Positions 17,965-25,611 of a stretch of DNA of 64,000 nucleotides are shown here, piece by piece. The DNA comes from Tetragenococcus sp041859945 (GTDB lineage Bacteria > Bacillota > Bacilli > Lactobacillales > Enterococcaceae). The stretch is taken from contig JBFLGC010000003.1 of NCBI GenBank assembly GCA_041859945.1, positions 1-64,000 on the forward strand, given 5' to 3'. The position numbers were made by a program, and so were the translations under genes. Each line of letters opens with the position of its first letter. The first letter of the stretch is position 1. The notes beneath the pieces were generated by a model. That model was not told the origin of the DNA and did not search any database. It saw nothing but the letters and a program-made list of their open reading frames with translations.

Positions 17965-19131
17965 TTAGTATTGTTTTAAATAGTTACGATAGTTAGCAAC
18001 AGCTTGGACTAGTTCCTCAAAAGAATCACTAGAAAATTTTTCTAGGATCTCTTCTGCGACCACCGTAGCGACCACATTTTCACAGACGATACAGGCTGCT
18101 GGAACGGCGGTGCTATCGGAGCGTTCGACACTAGCTTTATAGGGTTCTTTGGTCGTGATATCGATACTTTGCAAAGGCTTATACAAAGTCGGGATCGGCT
18201 TCATGACACCTCGGACCACGATCGGTTCGCCATTGGTCATCCCACTTTCAAAACCGCCTAAATTATTGGTGCGACGTGTATAGCCCCTGGTTTCATCCCA
18301 AATGATTTCATCCATGACTTTAGAGCCCGGTAAATCGGCAGCCTTAAAACCAACGCCAAATTCCACCCCTTTAAAGGCATTGATGCTGACAACGGCTTGG
18401 GCGATTTTTCCGTCGAGTTTTTTATCCCATTGCACATAGCTCCCTAAACCAGCTGGGACACCACCAACTAATACTTCGACCGTACCGCCTATGGTATCGC
18501 CATTTCTTTTGGTTTCATCGATTAAGTGTCGCATCTTATCTTCAATAGTAGGATCGACCACTCGTACATCTGATTTTTCAGCCTTTTCTTTGATTTCAGC
18601 TAAAGTGATCTTATTTGGGACACTTGTCGTGATCCCACCTAATTTGACCACATGACCGGCAACTATGATTCCTAGTTCGCTCAAAAGTTTTTTGGCTACA
18701 GCACCGATAGCGACACGCATCGTCGTTTCGCGGGCTGAGGAACGTTCTAAAACATTGCGCAAGTCTTGGTGATGATATTTCATGCCCCCGACTAAATCGG
18801 CATGGCCCGGTCGCGGACGCACGACTTGACGCAGTTTTTTATCCTTCTCAGCTACATCTTCAATACTCATGACTGTTTGCCAATTTTTCCAATCCTTGTT
18901 GGCCACAACTAAAGTGATCGGTGAACCTAACGTTTTCCCGTGGCGGATACCAGAAGTGATTTTGACCTGATCTTTTTCGATGATCATGCGGCCCCCGCGA
19001 CCATACCCGACTTGACGTCTAGCCAATTCTATATTGATATCTTCCGCAGTCAAAGGCATTCCTGCTGGCACTCCTTCAATGATCGTGGTAAGTTCAGGTC
19101 CATGGGATTCTCCTGCCGTTATGTAGCGCAT
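17965..19131 (-). CDS. aroC: Chorismate synthase
   Basis: Makes chorismate from EPSP with reduced FMN as catalyst. It has 388 residues. Signatures include GESHGPELTTIIEGVPAG at the N-terminus, RRQVGYGRGGRMIIEKD, RPGHADLVGGMKYHHQDLRN and SSARETTMRVAIGAVAK, and RTNNLGGFESGMTNGEPI further on. A strong AAAGGAG precedes the ATG. Its product is the branch point for the pheA and tyrA products encoded downstream. Confidence 0.97.
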   Translation of the reverse strand: MRYITAGESHGPELTTIIEGVPAGMPLTAEDINIELARRQVGYGRGGRMIIEKDQVKITSGIRHGKTLGSPITLVVANKDWKNWQTVMSIEDVAEKDKKLRQVVRPRPGHADLVGGMKYHHQDLRNVLERSSARETTMRVAIGAVAKKLLSELGIIVAGHVVKLGGITTSVPNKITLAEIKEKAEKSDVRVVDPTIEDKMRHLIDETKRNGDTIGGTVEVLVGGVPAGLGSYVQWDKKLDGKIAQAVVSINAFKGVEFGVGFKAADLPGSKVMDEIIWDETRGYTRRTNNLGGFESGMTNGEPIVVRGVMKPIPTLYKPLQSIDITTKEPYKASVERSDSTAVPAACIVCENVVATVVAEEILEKFSSDSFEELVQAVANYRNYLKQY

Positions 19132-19152
19132 CCTATCATCTCCTTTAAAATT

Positions 19153-20211
19153 TTATAAAAATTCTTGGATCGCTTCGATCGGGATCGTCACGATCTTAGC
19201 CTGGCCGATCTTTTCTAATAAAATGATCTTTAATTGCTTGCCGCGGGCTTTTTTGTCATGCAAAATCGCTTGATAAATGGCCGCTTTATTTTGCTCTATA
19301 GTAGGCATTTGAATGTGGAAACGGTGGATCATTTCTGCCAATTGAGCGGTCGTGCCAACAGGTGTTTGACCGCTTGTTTCGGCATGTTGGGAAATTTGCA
19401 ACATGCCTCTTGCTACCCCTTCGCCATGACTCATCGTTCCATAACCTGCCGTACGCTCTAAAGCATGCCCAATCGTGTGACCAAAGTTTAAGATCAAGCG
19501 CTCGCCGGTATCGAATTCATCGGCTTCTACGACTTTTCGTTTGATTTTTAACGTTGGCAAAATGATTTCTTCGGCTCGATCACGTAATTCAAATTCATCT
19601 TTTAAAGTTTCTAATAATTCCCATAGCACATGGTCAGCAATCGCTGCTGATTTAATGATCTCAGCGATGCCCTCTTGTAAAATGCGATCTTCTAAAGTAT
19701 ACAACACATTTGGATCGATCAACACCCCTTCAGGTTGAGAAAAGGTACCGACCAAGTTCTTGGCTTTATCCGTATTGACGGCCGTTTTCCCGCCAATACT
19801 AGAATCTACTTGTGCTAAAAGCGAAGTCGGGATTTGTAAGAAATGAATTCCGCGCATGTAGGTCGAAGCGACAAAAGCGGCCAAGTCACCGATCACACCA
19901 CCACCTAAGGCAATAATGCCATCACTTCTTGTAAAATTAGCTTCAGCTAGTGCATCATAAAGTTTGATGGCTTGCGTAAATGATTTACTCGATTCGCCAG
20001 CAGGAACGACCAAAAGAATAGGATCAAAATGAGCTTTTTTTAAAGATGCTACCACTTTTTCAGCATACAAAACAGCCACATTACTATCGGATATGACCGC
20101 TACTCTTTGGGGTTCCCATAAATCAGCTACCCATTGCCCGCAGTCTGCTAAGCCATCACGAACGATTTGTATCTCATAGGCATGATCTTTTAAATCAACT
20201 CGTAGCTTCAT
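19153..20211 (-). CDS. aroB: 3-dehydroquinate synthase
   Basis: Cyclises DAHP to 3-dehydroquinate using NAD and a metal. The 352-residue protein shows the nucleotide-binding GGGVIGDLAAFVASTYMRG, the metal and substrate residues in QVDSSIGGKTAVN, and the His motif LNFGHTIGHALE. Its ATG overlaps the aroF stop (ATGA). The next pathway enzyme, 3-dehydroquinase (AroD), is not encoded in this cluster and must lie outside the window. Confidence 0.97.
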   Translation of the reverse strand: MKLRVDLKDHAYEIQIVRDGLADCGQWVADLWEPQRVAVISDSNVAVLYAEKVVASLKKAHFDPILLVVPAGESSKSFTQAIKLYDALAEANFTRSDGIIALGGGVIGDLAAFVASTYMRGIHFLQIPTSLLAQVDSSIGGKTAVNTDKAKNLVGTFSQPEGVLIDPNVLYTLEDRILQEGIAEIIKSAAIADHVLWELLETLKDEFELRDRAEEIILPTLKIKRKVVEADEFDTGERLILNFGHTIGHALERTAGYGTMSHGEGVARGMLQISQHAETSGQTPVGTTAQLAEMIHRFHIQMPTIEQNKAAIYQAILHDKKARGKQLKIILLEKIGQAKIVTIPIEAIQEFL

Positions 20212-21242
20212 TTACTTTGCGCCTCTATTCCTTTGATTTGTTGCATCGCTTCTACTAAAATGTTGACTTCTTTCATCATCTTCAGGTAATTGGCTTCATT
20301 TAGTGATTGGGGACCATCAGACCAAGCTTTAGCTGGATCAGGATGGATCTCAACGATCAGACCATCAGCCCCTGCTGCCACGCCGGCACGAGCCATAGGC
20401 GTTACCAAGTCCCAGACACCGGTCCCATGACTTGGATCGACAATGATCGGGAAGTGACTCAATTTTTTGATCAAAGGCACAGCACTTAGATCAAAGGTAT
20501 TGCGGGTCTTGGTTTCATAAGTCCGGATACCGCGTTCAATGAAGATCACCGGGCTCTTTTCAGAAACGGCGATGTATTCGGCCGCATTCAACCATTCATC
20601 GATAGTGCCGGCAATACCACGTTTGAGGCCGATCGGTTTACCAGTCTTACCAGCAGCAGCCAATAATTTAAAGTTTTGCATGTTGCGGGCGCCGATTTGT
20701 AAAATATCGCTATATTCAGCGACCACATCAAGATGTTCGATGTCCATGACTTCTGTGATGACTTTCAAACCATATTCATCAGCTGCTTGCCGCATATATC
20801 GTAAACCTTCTTCTTCAAGACCTTGGAAAGCATAAGGCGAAGTCCGTGGCTTGTAGGCGCCGCCACGTAAGATCTTGGCGCCACCAGCTTTGGCCATCCG
20901 CGCCGTCTCGCGGATCTGATCTAAACCTTCGATCGAGCAAGGTCCCGCCATAGTCACAAAACTGCCATCACCGATCTTGACCTCATCCACATCGACAACG
21001 GTATCTTGAGGGTGGAATTCACGTGAAGTCAATTTATAGGTATTGGAAATACGGACCGTTCGATCGACGCCTTCATAACTTTGGAAAGCGACATCTTGCA
21101 CATGGCGCGTATCGCCTATCAAGCCCAAGACAACTTGTTCACTCCCCCGGTTGATTTGGACATTCAATCCGATTTCGTCGATCCGGTCTAAGACGACATC
21201 GATCTGTTTCTTGGTTGCTTCTGGTTTCATAATAATGATCAT
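20208..21242 (-). CDS. aroF: DAHP synthase with N-terminal regulatory domain
   Basis: First enzyme of the shikimate pathway: PEP + erythrose 4-phosphate to DAHP. The 344-residue protein has an N-terminal ferredoxin-like regulatory domain (about 1-70), as in type I-beta enzymes of the Thermotoga type, and a TIM-barrel with the metal Cys102 in MAGPCSIEG, GGAYKPRTSPYAFQG, IGARNMQNFKLL and DPSHGTGVWDLV. The regulatory domain probably senses an aromatic end product. Second gene of the operon, 24 bases after aroE; AGAGG precedes the ATG. Confidence 0.96.
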   Translation of the reverse strand: MIIIMKPEATKKQIDVVLDRIDEIGLNVQINRGSEQVVLGLIGDTRHVQDVAFQSYEGVDRTVRISNTYKLTSREFHPQDTVVDVDEVKIGDGSFVTMAGPCSIEGLDQIRETARMAKAGGAKILRGGAYKPRTSPYAFQGLEEEGLRYMRQAADEYGLKVITEVMDIEHLDVVAEYSDILQIGARNMQNFKLLAAAGKTGKPIGLKRGIAGTIDEWLNAAEYIAVSEKSPVIFIERGIRTYETKTRNTFDLSAVPLIKKLSHFPIIVDPSHGTGVWDLVTPMARAGVAAGADGLIVEIHPDPAKAWSDGPQSLNEANYLKMMKEVNILVEAMQQIKGIEAQSK

Positions 21243-21266
21243 AAGTTTCTGCCTCTTTCTTACACT

Positions 21267-22133
21267 TTATTTGTTTGCTAATACAGGATAAATTTGATCA
21301 ACTGGCATGTCTTTGCCAGTCCAGATCTTAAACGCCGTGGCTCCTTGATATAAAAGCATACCAAGGCCATTAAAAGTTTTTGCGCCGCGAGCTTGAGCTG
21401 CTTTTAAAAAGGGAGTTTGCCGTGGCTGGTAGATGATATCATAGACCACCGTCTCACTGTTTATGGCTTGAAAATCTGTGATCGGTGAATGGCTGCCATC
21501 CATACCGACATTCGTACAATTTACTAAAACTTTTGATGCCGCGATGGCCTGATTTAATCTTTCAGCCTCCGCAAAATCCCTCAAATCGATTTGACAAGTT
21601 GAAATTTCAGTGATTTGGCTGATCTTTGCTTGCATTTTTTCAAATCGAGGACTAGGTCGATTAAAAACATGGATCGTCTGAACGCCTGCTAAAGCTGCTT
21701 GACAAACGATCGCGGTGGCAGCTCCACCTGCACCTAAGACCGTCATCGTTTTGCCTTGATAGTTGATACCATTTGCTCTCAAACTAGCCATGAATCCTAT
21801 GCCGTCTGTATTATGTCCGATCAAATACCCCTTTTGATTTTCGATCGTATTGACGGCACCAATCAATTTTGCCTCATCTGACAGTTCATCAAGTTGATCG
21901 ATCACGGCCACTTTATGTGGCATCGAAATATTGACGCCTAGCATATCAAAGGTACGTATTGCTTGAACGACATCGCTCAGATCGTTCTTAGGTACAGTAA
22001 AAGCCAGATAGACCGCATCGATATGCGTCAGCTCAAAAGCTAGATTATGCATGCATGGTGAAAGACTGTGTTTAGCTGGATCAGCGATAAAACCCGCTAA
22101 ACGAGTGGATCCACTGATTTCGGTCGGTTTCAT
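21267..22133 (-). CDS. aroE: Shikimate dehydrogenase
   Basis: Reduces 3-dehydroshikimate to shikimate with NADPH. It has 288 residues from ATG 22133. That start is preferred because AAAGGAG is spaced eight bases before it; the in-frame ATG six codons upstream overlaps this ribosome site. Motifs: GFIADPAKHSLSPCMHN (shikimate-binding SLSP), GVNISMPHK with the catalytic Lys, NTDGIGF, VLGAGGAATAIV (NADP fold) and GMLLYQGATAF. First gene of the aro operon, placed behind the leader attenuator described separately. Confidence 0.95.
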   Translation of the reverse strand: MKPTEISGSTRLAGFIADPAKHSLSPCMHNLAFELTHIDAVYLAFTVPKNDLSDVVQAIRTFDMLGVNISMPHKVAVIDQLDELSDEAKLIGAVNTIENQKGYLIGHNTDGIGFMASLRANGINYQGKTMTVLGAGGAATAIVCQAALAGVQTIHVFNRPSPRFEKMQAKISQITEISTCQIDLRDFAEAERLNQAIAASKVLVNCTNVGMDGSHSPITDFQAINSETVVYDIIYQPRQTPFLKAAQARGAKTFNGLGMLLYQGATAFKIWTGKDMPVDQIYPVLANK

Positions 22134-22157
22134 TTTCACGCTCCTTTTCAATATAAA

Positions 22158-22199
22158 AAGACACCCACTAAGAATCGATCACTCTACAGTGGGTGTCTT
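22158..22199 (-). terminator. Attenuator terminator of the aro operon leader
   Basis: On the minus strand AAGACACCCACT (22199-22188) pairs with AGTGGGTGTCTT (22169-22158), 12 bp, followed by TTTTTATAT. It lies 24 bases before the aroE start, so it must be overridden for operon expression. Confidence 0.9.
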
Positions 22200-22340
22200 G
22201 AAATTCAAGAACAAATAAAGATTGATTTTTACTTCGCCACTATAGATTTTCACTCTATGTGGCTTTCCTCAACAAAATCCCCTAGCCATCATAGATACAA
22301 ACGCTCTGTTTGTACCCATGCTTACCATGAATACAAACTA
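22183..22340 (-). promoter_or_regulatory. Switching hairpins of the aro leader (attenuation region)
   Basis: Six segments can pair with either neighbour (plus-strand positions, RNA on minus). 1: GUUUGUAU 22338-22331. 2: UACAAAC 22314-22308. 3: GUUUGUAU (22302-22295) plus CUAUGAUGGCU (22294-22284). 4: AGCCACAUAGAG 22264-22253. 5: UCUAUAGUGGC 22246-22236. 6: CCACUGUAGA 22192-22183, which overlaps the terminator's first arm. Pairs 1:2, 3:4 and 5:6 block the terminator. Pairs 2:3 and 4:5 leave it free. Segment 1 starts on the last base of the leader stop codon, so a ribosome at the stop would mask it and favour termination. The pairing was done by eye and no energies were computed. Confidence 0.75.
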
Positions 22341-22394
22341 CCTAAAATAGCTAAAGTAATAACGATTCAATTGTGATTTTCGCCTTGAAAGCAT
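22338..22394 (-). CDS. Aromatic leader peptide MLSRRKSQLNRYYFSYFR
   Basis: An 18-residue ORF, ATG at 22394 and TAG at 22340-22338, with AGGAGTG correctly spaced upstream. Five of the last seven residues are aromatic (Tyr, Tyr, Phe, Ser, Tyr, Phe, Arg). It lies between a consensus promoter and the terminator of the aro operon, whose branch products are Tyr and Phe. I infer a regulatory peptide: shortage of charged tRNA-Tyr or tRNA-Phe would stall the ribosome at codons 12-14, leaving segment 1 of the switch free and allowing read-through into aroE. Confidence 0.8.
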   Translation of the reverse strand: MLSRRKSQLNRYYFSYFR

Positions 22395-22428
22395 TTGAAT
22401 CACTCCTAGTTGAGTTAAGATTGAATTT

Positions 22429-22457
22429 AGTATAAAGTTTTGTCAGAAAATTGTCAA
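22429..22457 (-). promoter_or_regulatory. Promoter of the aro operon
   Basis: -35 TTGACA (22457-22452), 17-base spacer, -10 TATACT (22434-22429) on the minus strand. It stands about 35 bases before the leader peptide ATG. Confidence 0.88.
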
Positions 22458-22496
22458 CACCTTTTTCAAATTTTTATTTATTTGCTTTTTTCAACG

Positions 22497-22610
22497 TTAC
22501 GATTCACGGCAGAATCAGTCGCTACACTACGAGATTGTCTTGCTTAAGGTCAGCCGTGGACACATTCGTGCAGTGTAGCGTCAGCTCAAATTTGTCCGTG
22601 AATTGTATAA
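22497..22610. repeat. Structured intergenic repeat, short copy (copy 1)
   Basis: A 114-base element with end sequences TTACGATTCACGG and CCGTGAATTGTATAA. Its left part (CGCTACACTACGAGATTG, GTCAGCCGTGG) matches the left arm of copy 2, and its right part (ACACATTCGTGCAGTGTAGCG) matches the right arm of copy 2, so it looks like an internal deletion form with both ends kept. It lies between the ABC importer operon's 3' end and the aro promoter. Confidence 0.8.
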
Positions 22611-22636
22611 CGCACTCAAAAATCCTTGCTCACCTT

Positions 22637-23401
22637 TTACAGGACTTCTTCGAAAAAGTGCAATAGATCATTCATGGTCAGCTGTTTTTTTTCGGTCTCA
22701 TTTAAATCTTGGATAATTTCAGCTTTTTGCATCACGATCAAGCGATTGCCATATTTTAAAGCATCTTCCATACGATGAGTGATCATCAAACAAGTTAATT
22801 GTTGTTCAGCGATTTTTTCAGCAGTCATTTCCATTAGCTTTTTAGCTGTCTTCGGATCAAGGGCAGCCGTATGTTCATCTAGTAAAAGTAGCTCGGGCGT
22901 ATGCAAGGTTGCCATCAGTAAACTCAGTGCTTGACGTTGTCCTCCTGAAAGATCACCGGTCGGAGTATCCAGCTTTTCTTCGAGTCCATTTTCCGTTTGC
23001 CGGCACAACTCGTAGAATTCATCTAATTTTGGTGCTAAATTTCTCGGCTTCAAACGTCTCTTTTTACCTCGATTTAAAGCTAACAAAAGATTTTCGGCTA
23101 CCGTCATACGCGGTGCCGTCCCCATTTTCGGATCTTGAAAAACCCGTGAAATAAAACCAGCGCGATCTTCTTCAGAAAGGGTCGTGATCTCTTTGTTGCG
23201 TAAAAAAATTTGCCCAGTTGTCAATTTTAGATTGCCACTTATCGTGTTGAAAAGCGTACTTTTCCCCGCACCATTGCCTCCCAAAACAGTGACAAATTGA
23301 CTGGGTTCAATTTTTAAGTTGATATCGTTTAATAAGACTTTGGTTTCACTGGCACCGTTACTGATAATCTTGCTAGCATTTTTGATTTCTAAAAGTGCCA
23401 T
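22637..23401 (-). CDS. ABC importer ATP-binding protein (TrpZ-like)
   Basis: Energises the membrane importer encoded upstream. The 254-residue protein has Walker A GGNGAGKST near residues 37-45, signature LSGGQRQALSLLMA, Walker B LLLLDEHTAALD and the switch His in MITHRMED. It is last of three genes, with no gap from the permease. The cluster type (ATPase, permease, PF04392-like binding protein) occurs in streptococci and enterococci as TrpXYZ. The tryptophan assignment here is inferred from the Trp-rich leader peptide, not from the protein itself. Confidence 0.85.
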   Translation of the reverse strand: MALLEIKNASKIISNGASETKVLLNDINLKIEPSQFVTVLGGNGAGKSTLFNTISGNLKLTTGQIFLRNKEITTLSEEDRAGFISRVFQDPKMGTAPRMTVAENLLLALNRGKKRRLKPRNLAPKLDEFYELCRQTENGLEEKLDTPTGDLSGGQRQALSLLMATLHTPELLLLDEHTAALDPKTAKKLMEMTAEKIAEQQLTCLMITHRMEDALKYGNRLIVMQKAEIIQDLNETEKKQLTMNDLLHFFEEVL

Positions 23402-24286
23402 CTACTTTTCCTCCTTTGTGCTTCTGGTTTTTCCGCCAAGTTGTTCTTTAAAACGTGGGATCAATAGACAGATCGCCAACACTAGTGCTGAGAAAAATTT
23501 TAGATAGGTCGTATCTAAGCCAATGCGGATCACAAAGAGGATCAATAATTGATAGATGATGCTCCCTACCACGATCGCTAACAAGCGTTCAAAAAAGCTC
23601 AACTCGCCAAAAAGAACTTCTCCAATAATGATCGCCGCCAAACCGATCACGATCACGCCGATCCCTTTACTGACATCAGCATAACCATCGTTTTGCGCGA
23701 TAAGAGCACCAGAAAGCGAAATCACACCGTTTGAAACAACCAAGCCGATGATTTTCATCTTATCGGTTTTAATACCCAATGATTTAGCCATTTGTTCATT
23801 GTCACCTGTGGCAATGTAGGCTTGACCAAAATCGGTATTAAAAAAGAAATATAAACAGGTGATGACTATAGTTACAGCAATCAAACCGATCAAAACCGTA
23901 TCAAAATGATCAGGTAATTGGAGTTTTGCTAACGAAACAAATAAATTAGGTTGATGCAACAAAGAGGTGTTCGGTGACTTCATGACAAATAACATGACCG
24001 CATTCAACGAAGACATCACTAAAATTCCTGATAAAATGACCGGTATCTTGCCTTTCGTATATAAAAGCCCGGTGACAAGTCCTGCCACCATACCGGCTAA
24101 GATTCCTAACAAAGTTGCCAAGATCGGTGGTACGCCGTGAGTGATTGCAGTGACGCAGACGGCTCCGCCTAATGGGAAAGAGCCTTCTGTTGTCATATCT
24201 GGAAAGTCTAAGATCCGATAAGTCATAAAGACCCCTAAGCCTAAAATACTCCATAGAAAACCTTGTCCGATCGACGAAATGATCAT
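23402..24286 (-). CDS. ABC importer permease (TrpY-like)
   Basis: A 294-residue membrane subunit with about eight or nine hydrophobic segments, of the branched-chain-permease-like class (TMTEGSFPLGGAVCV near the N-terminus; AYIATGDNEQMAKSLGI as the cytoplasmic coupling loop). It overlaps the binding-protein gene by four bases and abuts the ATPase gene, so the three form one operon. The substrate is inferred as tryptophan or a related aromatic from the leader peptide. Confidence 0.85.
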   Translation of the reverse strand: MIISSIGQGFLWSILGLGVFMTYRILDFPDMTTEGSFPLGGAVCVTAITHGVPPILATLLGILAGMVAGLVTGLLYTKGKIPVILSGILVMSSLNAVMLFVMKSPNTSLLHQPNLFVSLAKLQLPDHFDTVLIGLIAVTIVITCLYFFFNTDFGQAYIATGDNEQMAKSLGIKTDKMKIIGLVVSNGVISLSGALIAQNDGYADVSKGIGVIVIGLAAIIIGEVLFGELSFFERLLAIVVGSIIYQLLILFVIRIGLDTTYLKFFSALVLAICLLIPRFKEQLGGKTRSTKEEK

Positions 24287-25311
24287 TCTTCTTCTCCTCC
24301 AACTTCTGTCGCCTCTTGTAAAATATCGGCGGGAATTTTTATCCCTAATAATTTTGCTTGTTCGGTGTTAATGATCGTTTCACCTTCAGTAAAAGTGTAT
24401 ACAGGCAAGTCAGCGACTGTTGCTTCACCTTTGAGCAATTTAGCTGCCATTTCGCCAGTTTTTACACCGAGATCATATTGGTTGACCCCAACTGTTGCCA
24501 AGCCGCCTTGTTCGACCATGGTATCTACAGAAGTGATGATCGCAGTTTTTGTTTTGTTCGCTTCATTCACTACCGTGGGCATGGCATTGGCGATGGTATT
24601 ATCCAAGGGAATATAGATAAAGTCCACTTGTTCGCTCATTACTTGAACGGTTTGAGCGATCTCATTACTAGAAGGAACGGCATATTCTTTGACCGTCAAA
24701 CCTAGCTCTTCGGCCGCTTTTTTAGCTTCTTCAACTTGATATTTAGAATTATCTTCGGTCGAGGAATACAGCATGCCCACCGTTTTCGCATCTGGTAATA
24801 ATTGCGTGCCCAATAAAATTTGTTTATCTGCTGGTGCTTTATCGGAAACGCCGGTAATATTTCCTTCAGGTTTTTCCAAATCTTGGACTAAACCCGCGCT
24901 GCTTGGATCAGTGACAGCGCCCATGACGATTGGGATGTCCTTGGTGGTATTGGCGATAGCTTGGACAGCAGGAGTTGCGATGCCTACTAAAACATCCGCT
25001 TTTTCGTTAACCAGCTGTTCACTCATCGTAGCTAGCTTGCTTTGATCAGCTTGACCATTTTGATATTCCATTTTTAGATTCTTACCTTCTTCAAACCCAT
25101 TTTCTTTCAGACCATCCAAAACGCCTTGGTAAATCGTATCTAAGGCTGGGTGGCTGACAAATTGTAAAACACCTAGCGTCTTCATCTCTGTTTTGCTCTC
25201 ATCAGCCGCAGCTGGTTCCTCACTTTTTTTTTGCCCCATCTCAAAAGCAAACGCTCCTACTAAAACAACCCCTAATACGATAAGTGTCGCTATAAGTCCT
25301 TTGTTTTTCAT
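24283..25311 (-). CDS. ABC importer substrate-binding protein (TrpX-like)
   Basis: A 342-residue extracellular binding protein of the PF04392 (ABC_sub_bind) type. The N-terminus is a membrane anchor (MKNKGLIATLIVLGVVLVGA) without a lipobox Cys, then a linker rich in Glu, Ala and Asp, then the binding domain from TLGVLQFVSHPALDTIYQGV. ATG 25311 is chosen because AGGAGA precedes it closely; an in-frame upstream extension runs through the leader terminators and is rejected. First gene of the operon. The ligand is predicted to be tryptophan or an aromatic compound from the leader. Confidence 0.85.
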   Translation of the reverse strand: MKNKGLIATLIVLGVVLVGAFAFEMGQKKSEEPAAADESKTEMKTLGVLQFVSHPALDTIYQGVLDGLKENGFEEGKNLKMEYQNGQADQSKLATMSEQLVNEKADVLVGIATPAVQAIANTTKDIPIVMGAVTDPSSAGLVQDLEKPEGNITGVSDKAPADKQILLGTQLLPDAKTVGMLYSSTEDNSKYQVEEAKKAAEELGLTVKEYAVPSSNEIAQTVQVMSEQVDFIYIPLDNTIANAMPTVVNEANKTKTAIITSVDTMVEQGGLATVGVNQYDLGVKTGEMAAKLLKGEATVADLPVYTFTEGETIINTEQAKLLGIKIPADILQEATEVGGEEE

Positions 25312-25340
25312 CTTTATCTCCTCTTTCTCCTTTAAAATAA

Positions 25341-25367
25341 AAAACAGCTGCACATGGCAACTGTTTT
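25341..25367 (-). terminator. Second terminator-like hairpin of the importer leader
   Basis: Arms AAAACAGCTGC (25341-25351) and GCAACTGTTTT (25357-25367) pair with one G-U; on the minus strand a run TTTTTTATTTT follows. It lies downstream of the main attenuator terminator and 30 bases before the binding-protein ATG. Confidence 0.75.
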
Positions 25368-25382
25368 TGGATATAACAAAAG

Positions 25383-25490
25383 CCGCATAGTGTTCTATGC
25401 GGTTTGAATTCATTTATTCCGACATAGATACAAGTTTTAGAATGTACTCTAAAAAGTTGTATCTACAGAAAAGAAATCTGTCCATACAAC
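25383..25490 (-). promoter_or_regulatory. Attenuator of the ABC importer operon
   Basis: Plus-strand positions, RNA on minus. Segment A GUUGUAU (25490-25484), starting on the last base of the leader stop. B AGAUACAAC plus UUUUUAGA (25464-25448). C UCUAAAAC plus UUGUAUCU (25441-25426), running into UCUAUGUCGG (25428-25419). D CCGCAUAG (25402-25395). E CUAUGCGG (25390-25383) followed by CTTTTGTT. A:B and C:D block the terminator; B:C frees D to pair with E as the terminator, an 8-bp perfect stem with a 4-base loop. The logic matches the aro leader. Pairing was done by eye. Confidence 0.75.
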
Positions 25491-25537
25491 TAACTACGCC
25501 AGCTTTGCCAATTTGAATGAGTGAAGTATTTAGTCAT
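25490..25537 (-). CDS. Tryptophan leader peptide MTKYFTHSNWQSWRS
   Basis: A 15-residue ORF with AAAGGAG upstream, ATG at 25537 and TAG at 25492-25490. Trp occurs at codons 10 and 13 (NWQSWRS), far above chance for a protein this short, and the C-terminal WRS resembles the end of enteric trp leader peptides. It precedes a chain of alternative hairpins and a terminator. I infer that lack of charged tRNA-Trp stalls the ribosome at codon 10 and lets transcription continue into the importer genes. Confidence 0.8.
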   Translation of the reverse strand: MTKYFTHSNWQSWRS

Positions 25538-25570
25538 GACAGAAATCTCCTTTGTTTTTAATTTAGTGCT

Positions 25571-25599
25571 ATCATACGCCATTTTATTTTATTCGTCAA
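25571..25599 (-). promoter_or_regulatory. Promoter of the ABC importer operon
   Basis: -35 TTGACG (25599-25594), 17-base spacer, -10 TATGAT (25576-25571), minus strand, about 34 bases before the leader peptide start. Confidence 0.82.
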
Positions 25600-25611
25600 C
25601 CTTATTTTTGA

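Noticed and set aside
22158..22430. T-box riboswitch controlling the aro operon
   Set aside because: The leader lacks the AGGGTGGNACCGCG box, while it has a short ORF with clustered Tyr/Phe codons. Peptide-based attenuation explains the sequence better.
25383..25590. T-box riboswitch controlling the ABC importer
   Set aside because: No T-box sequence is present; the Trp-rich ORF and hairpin chain are.
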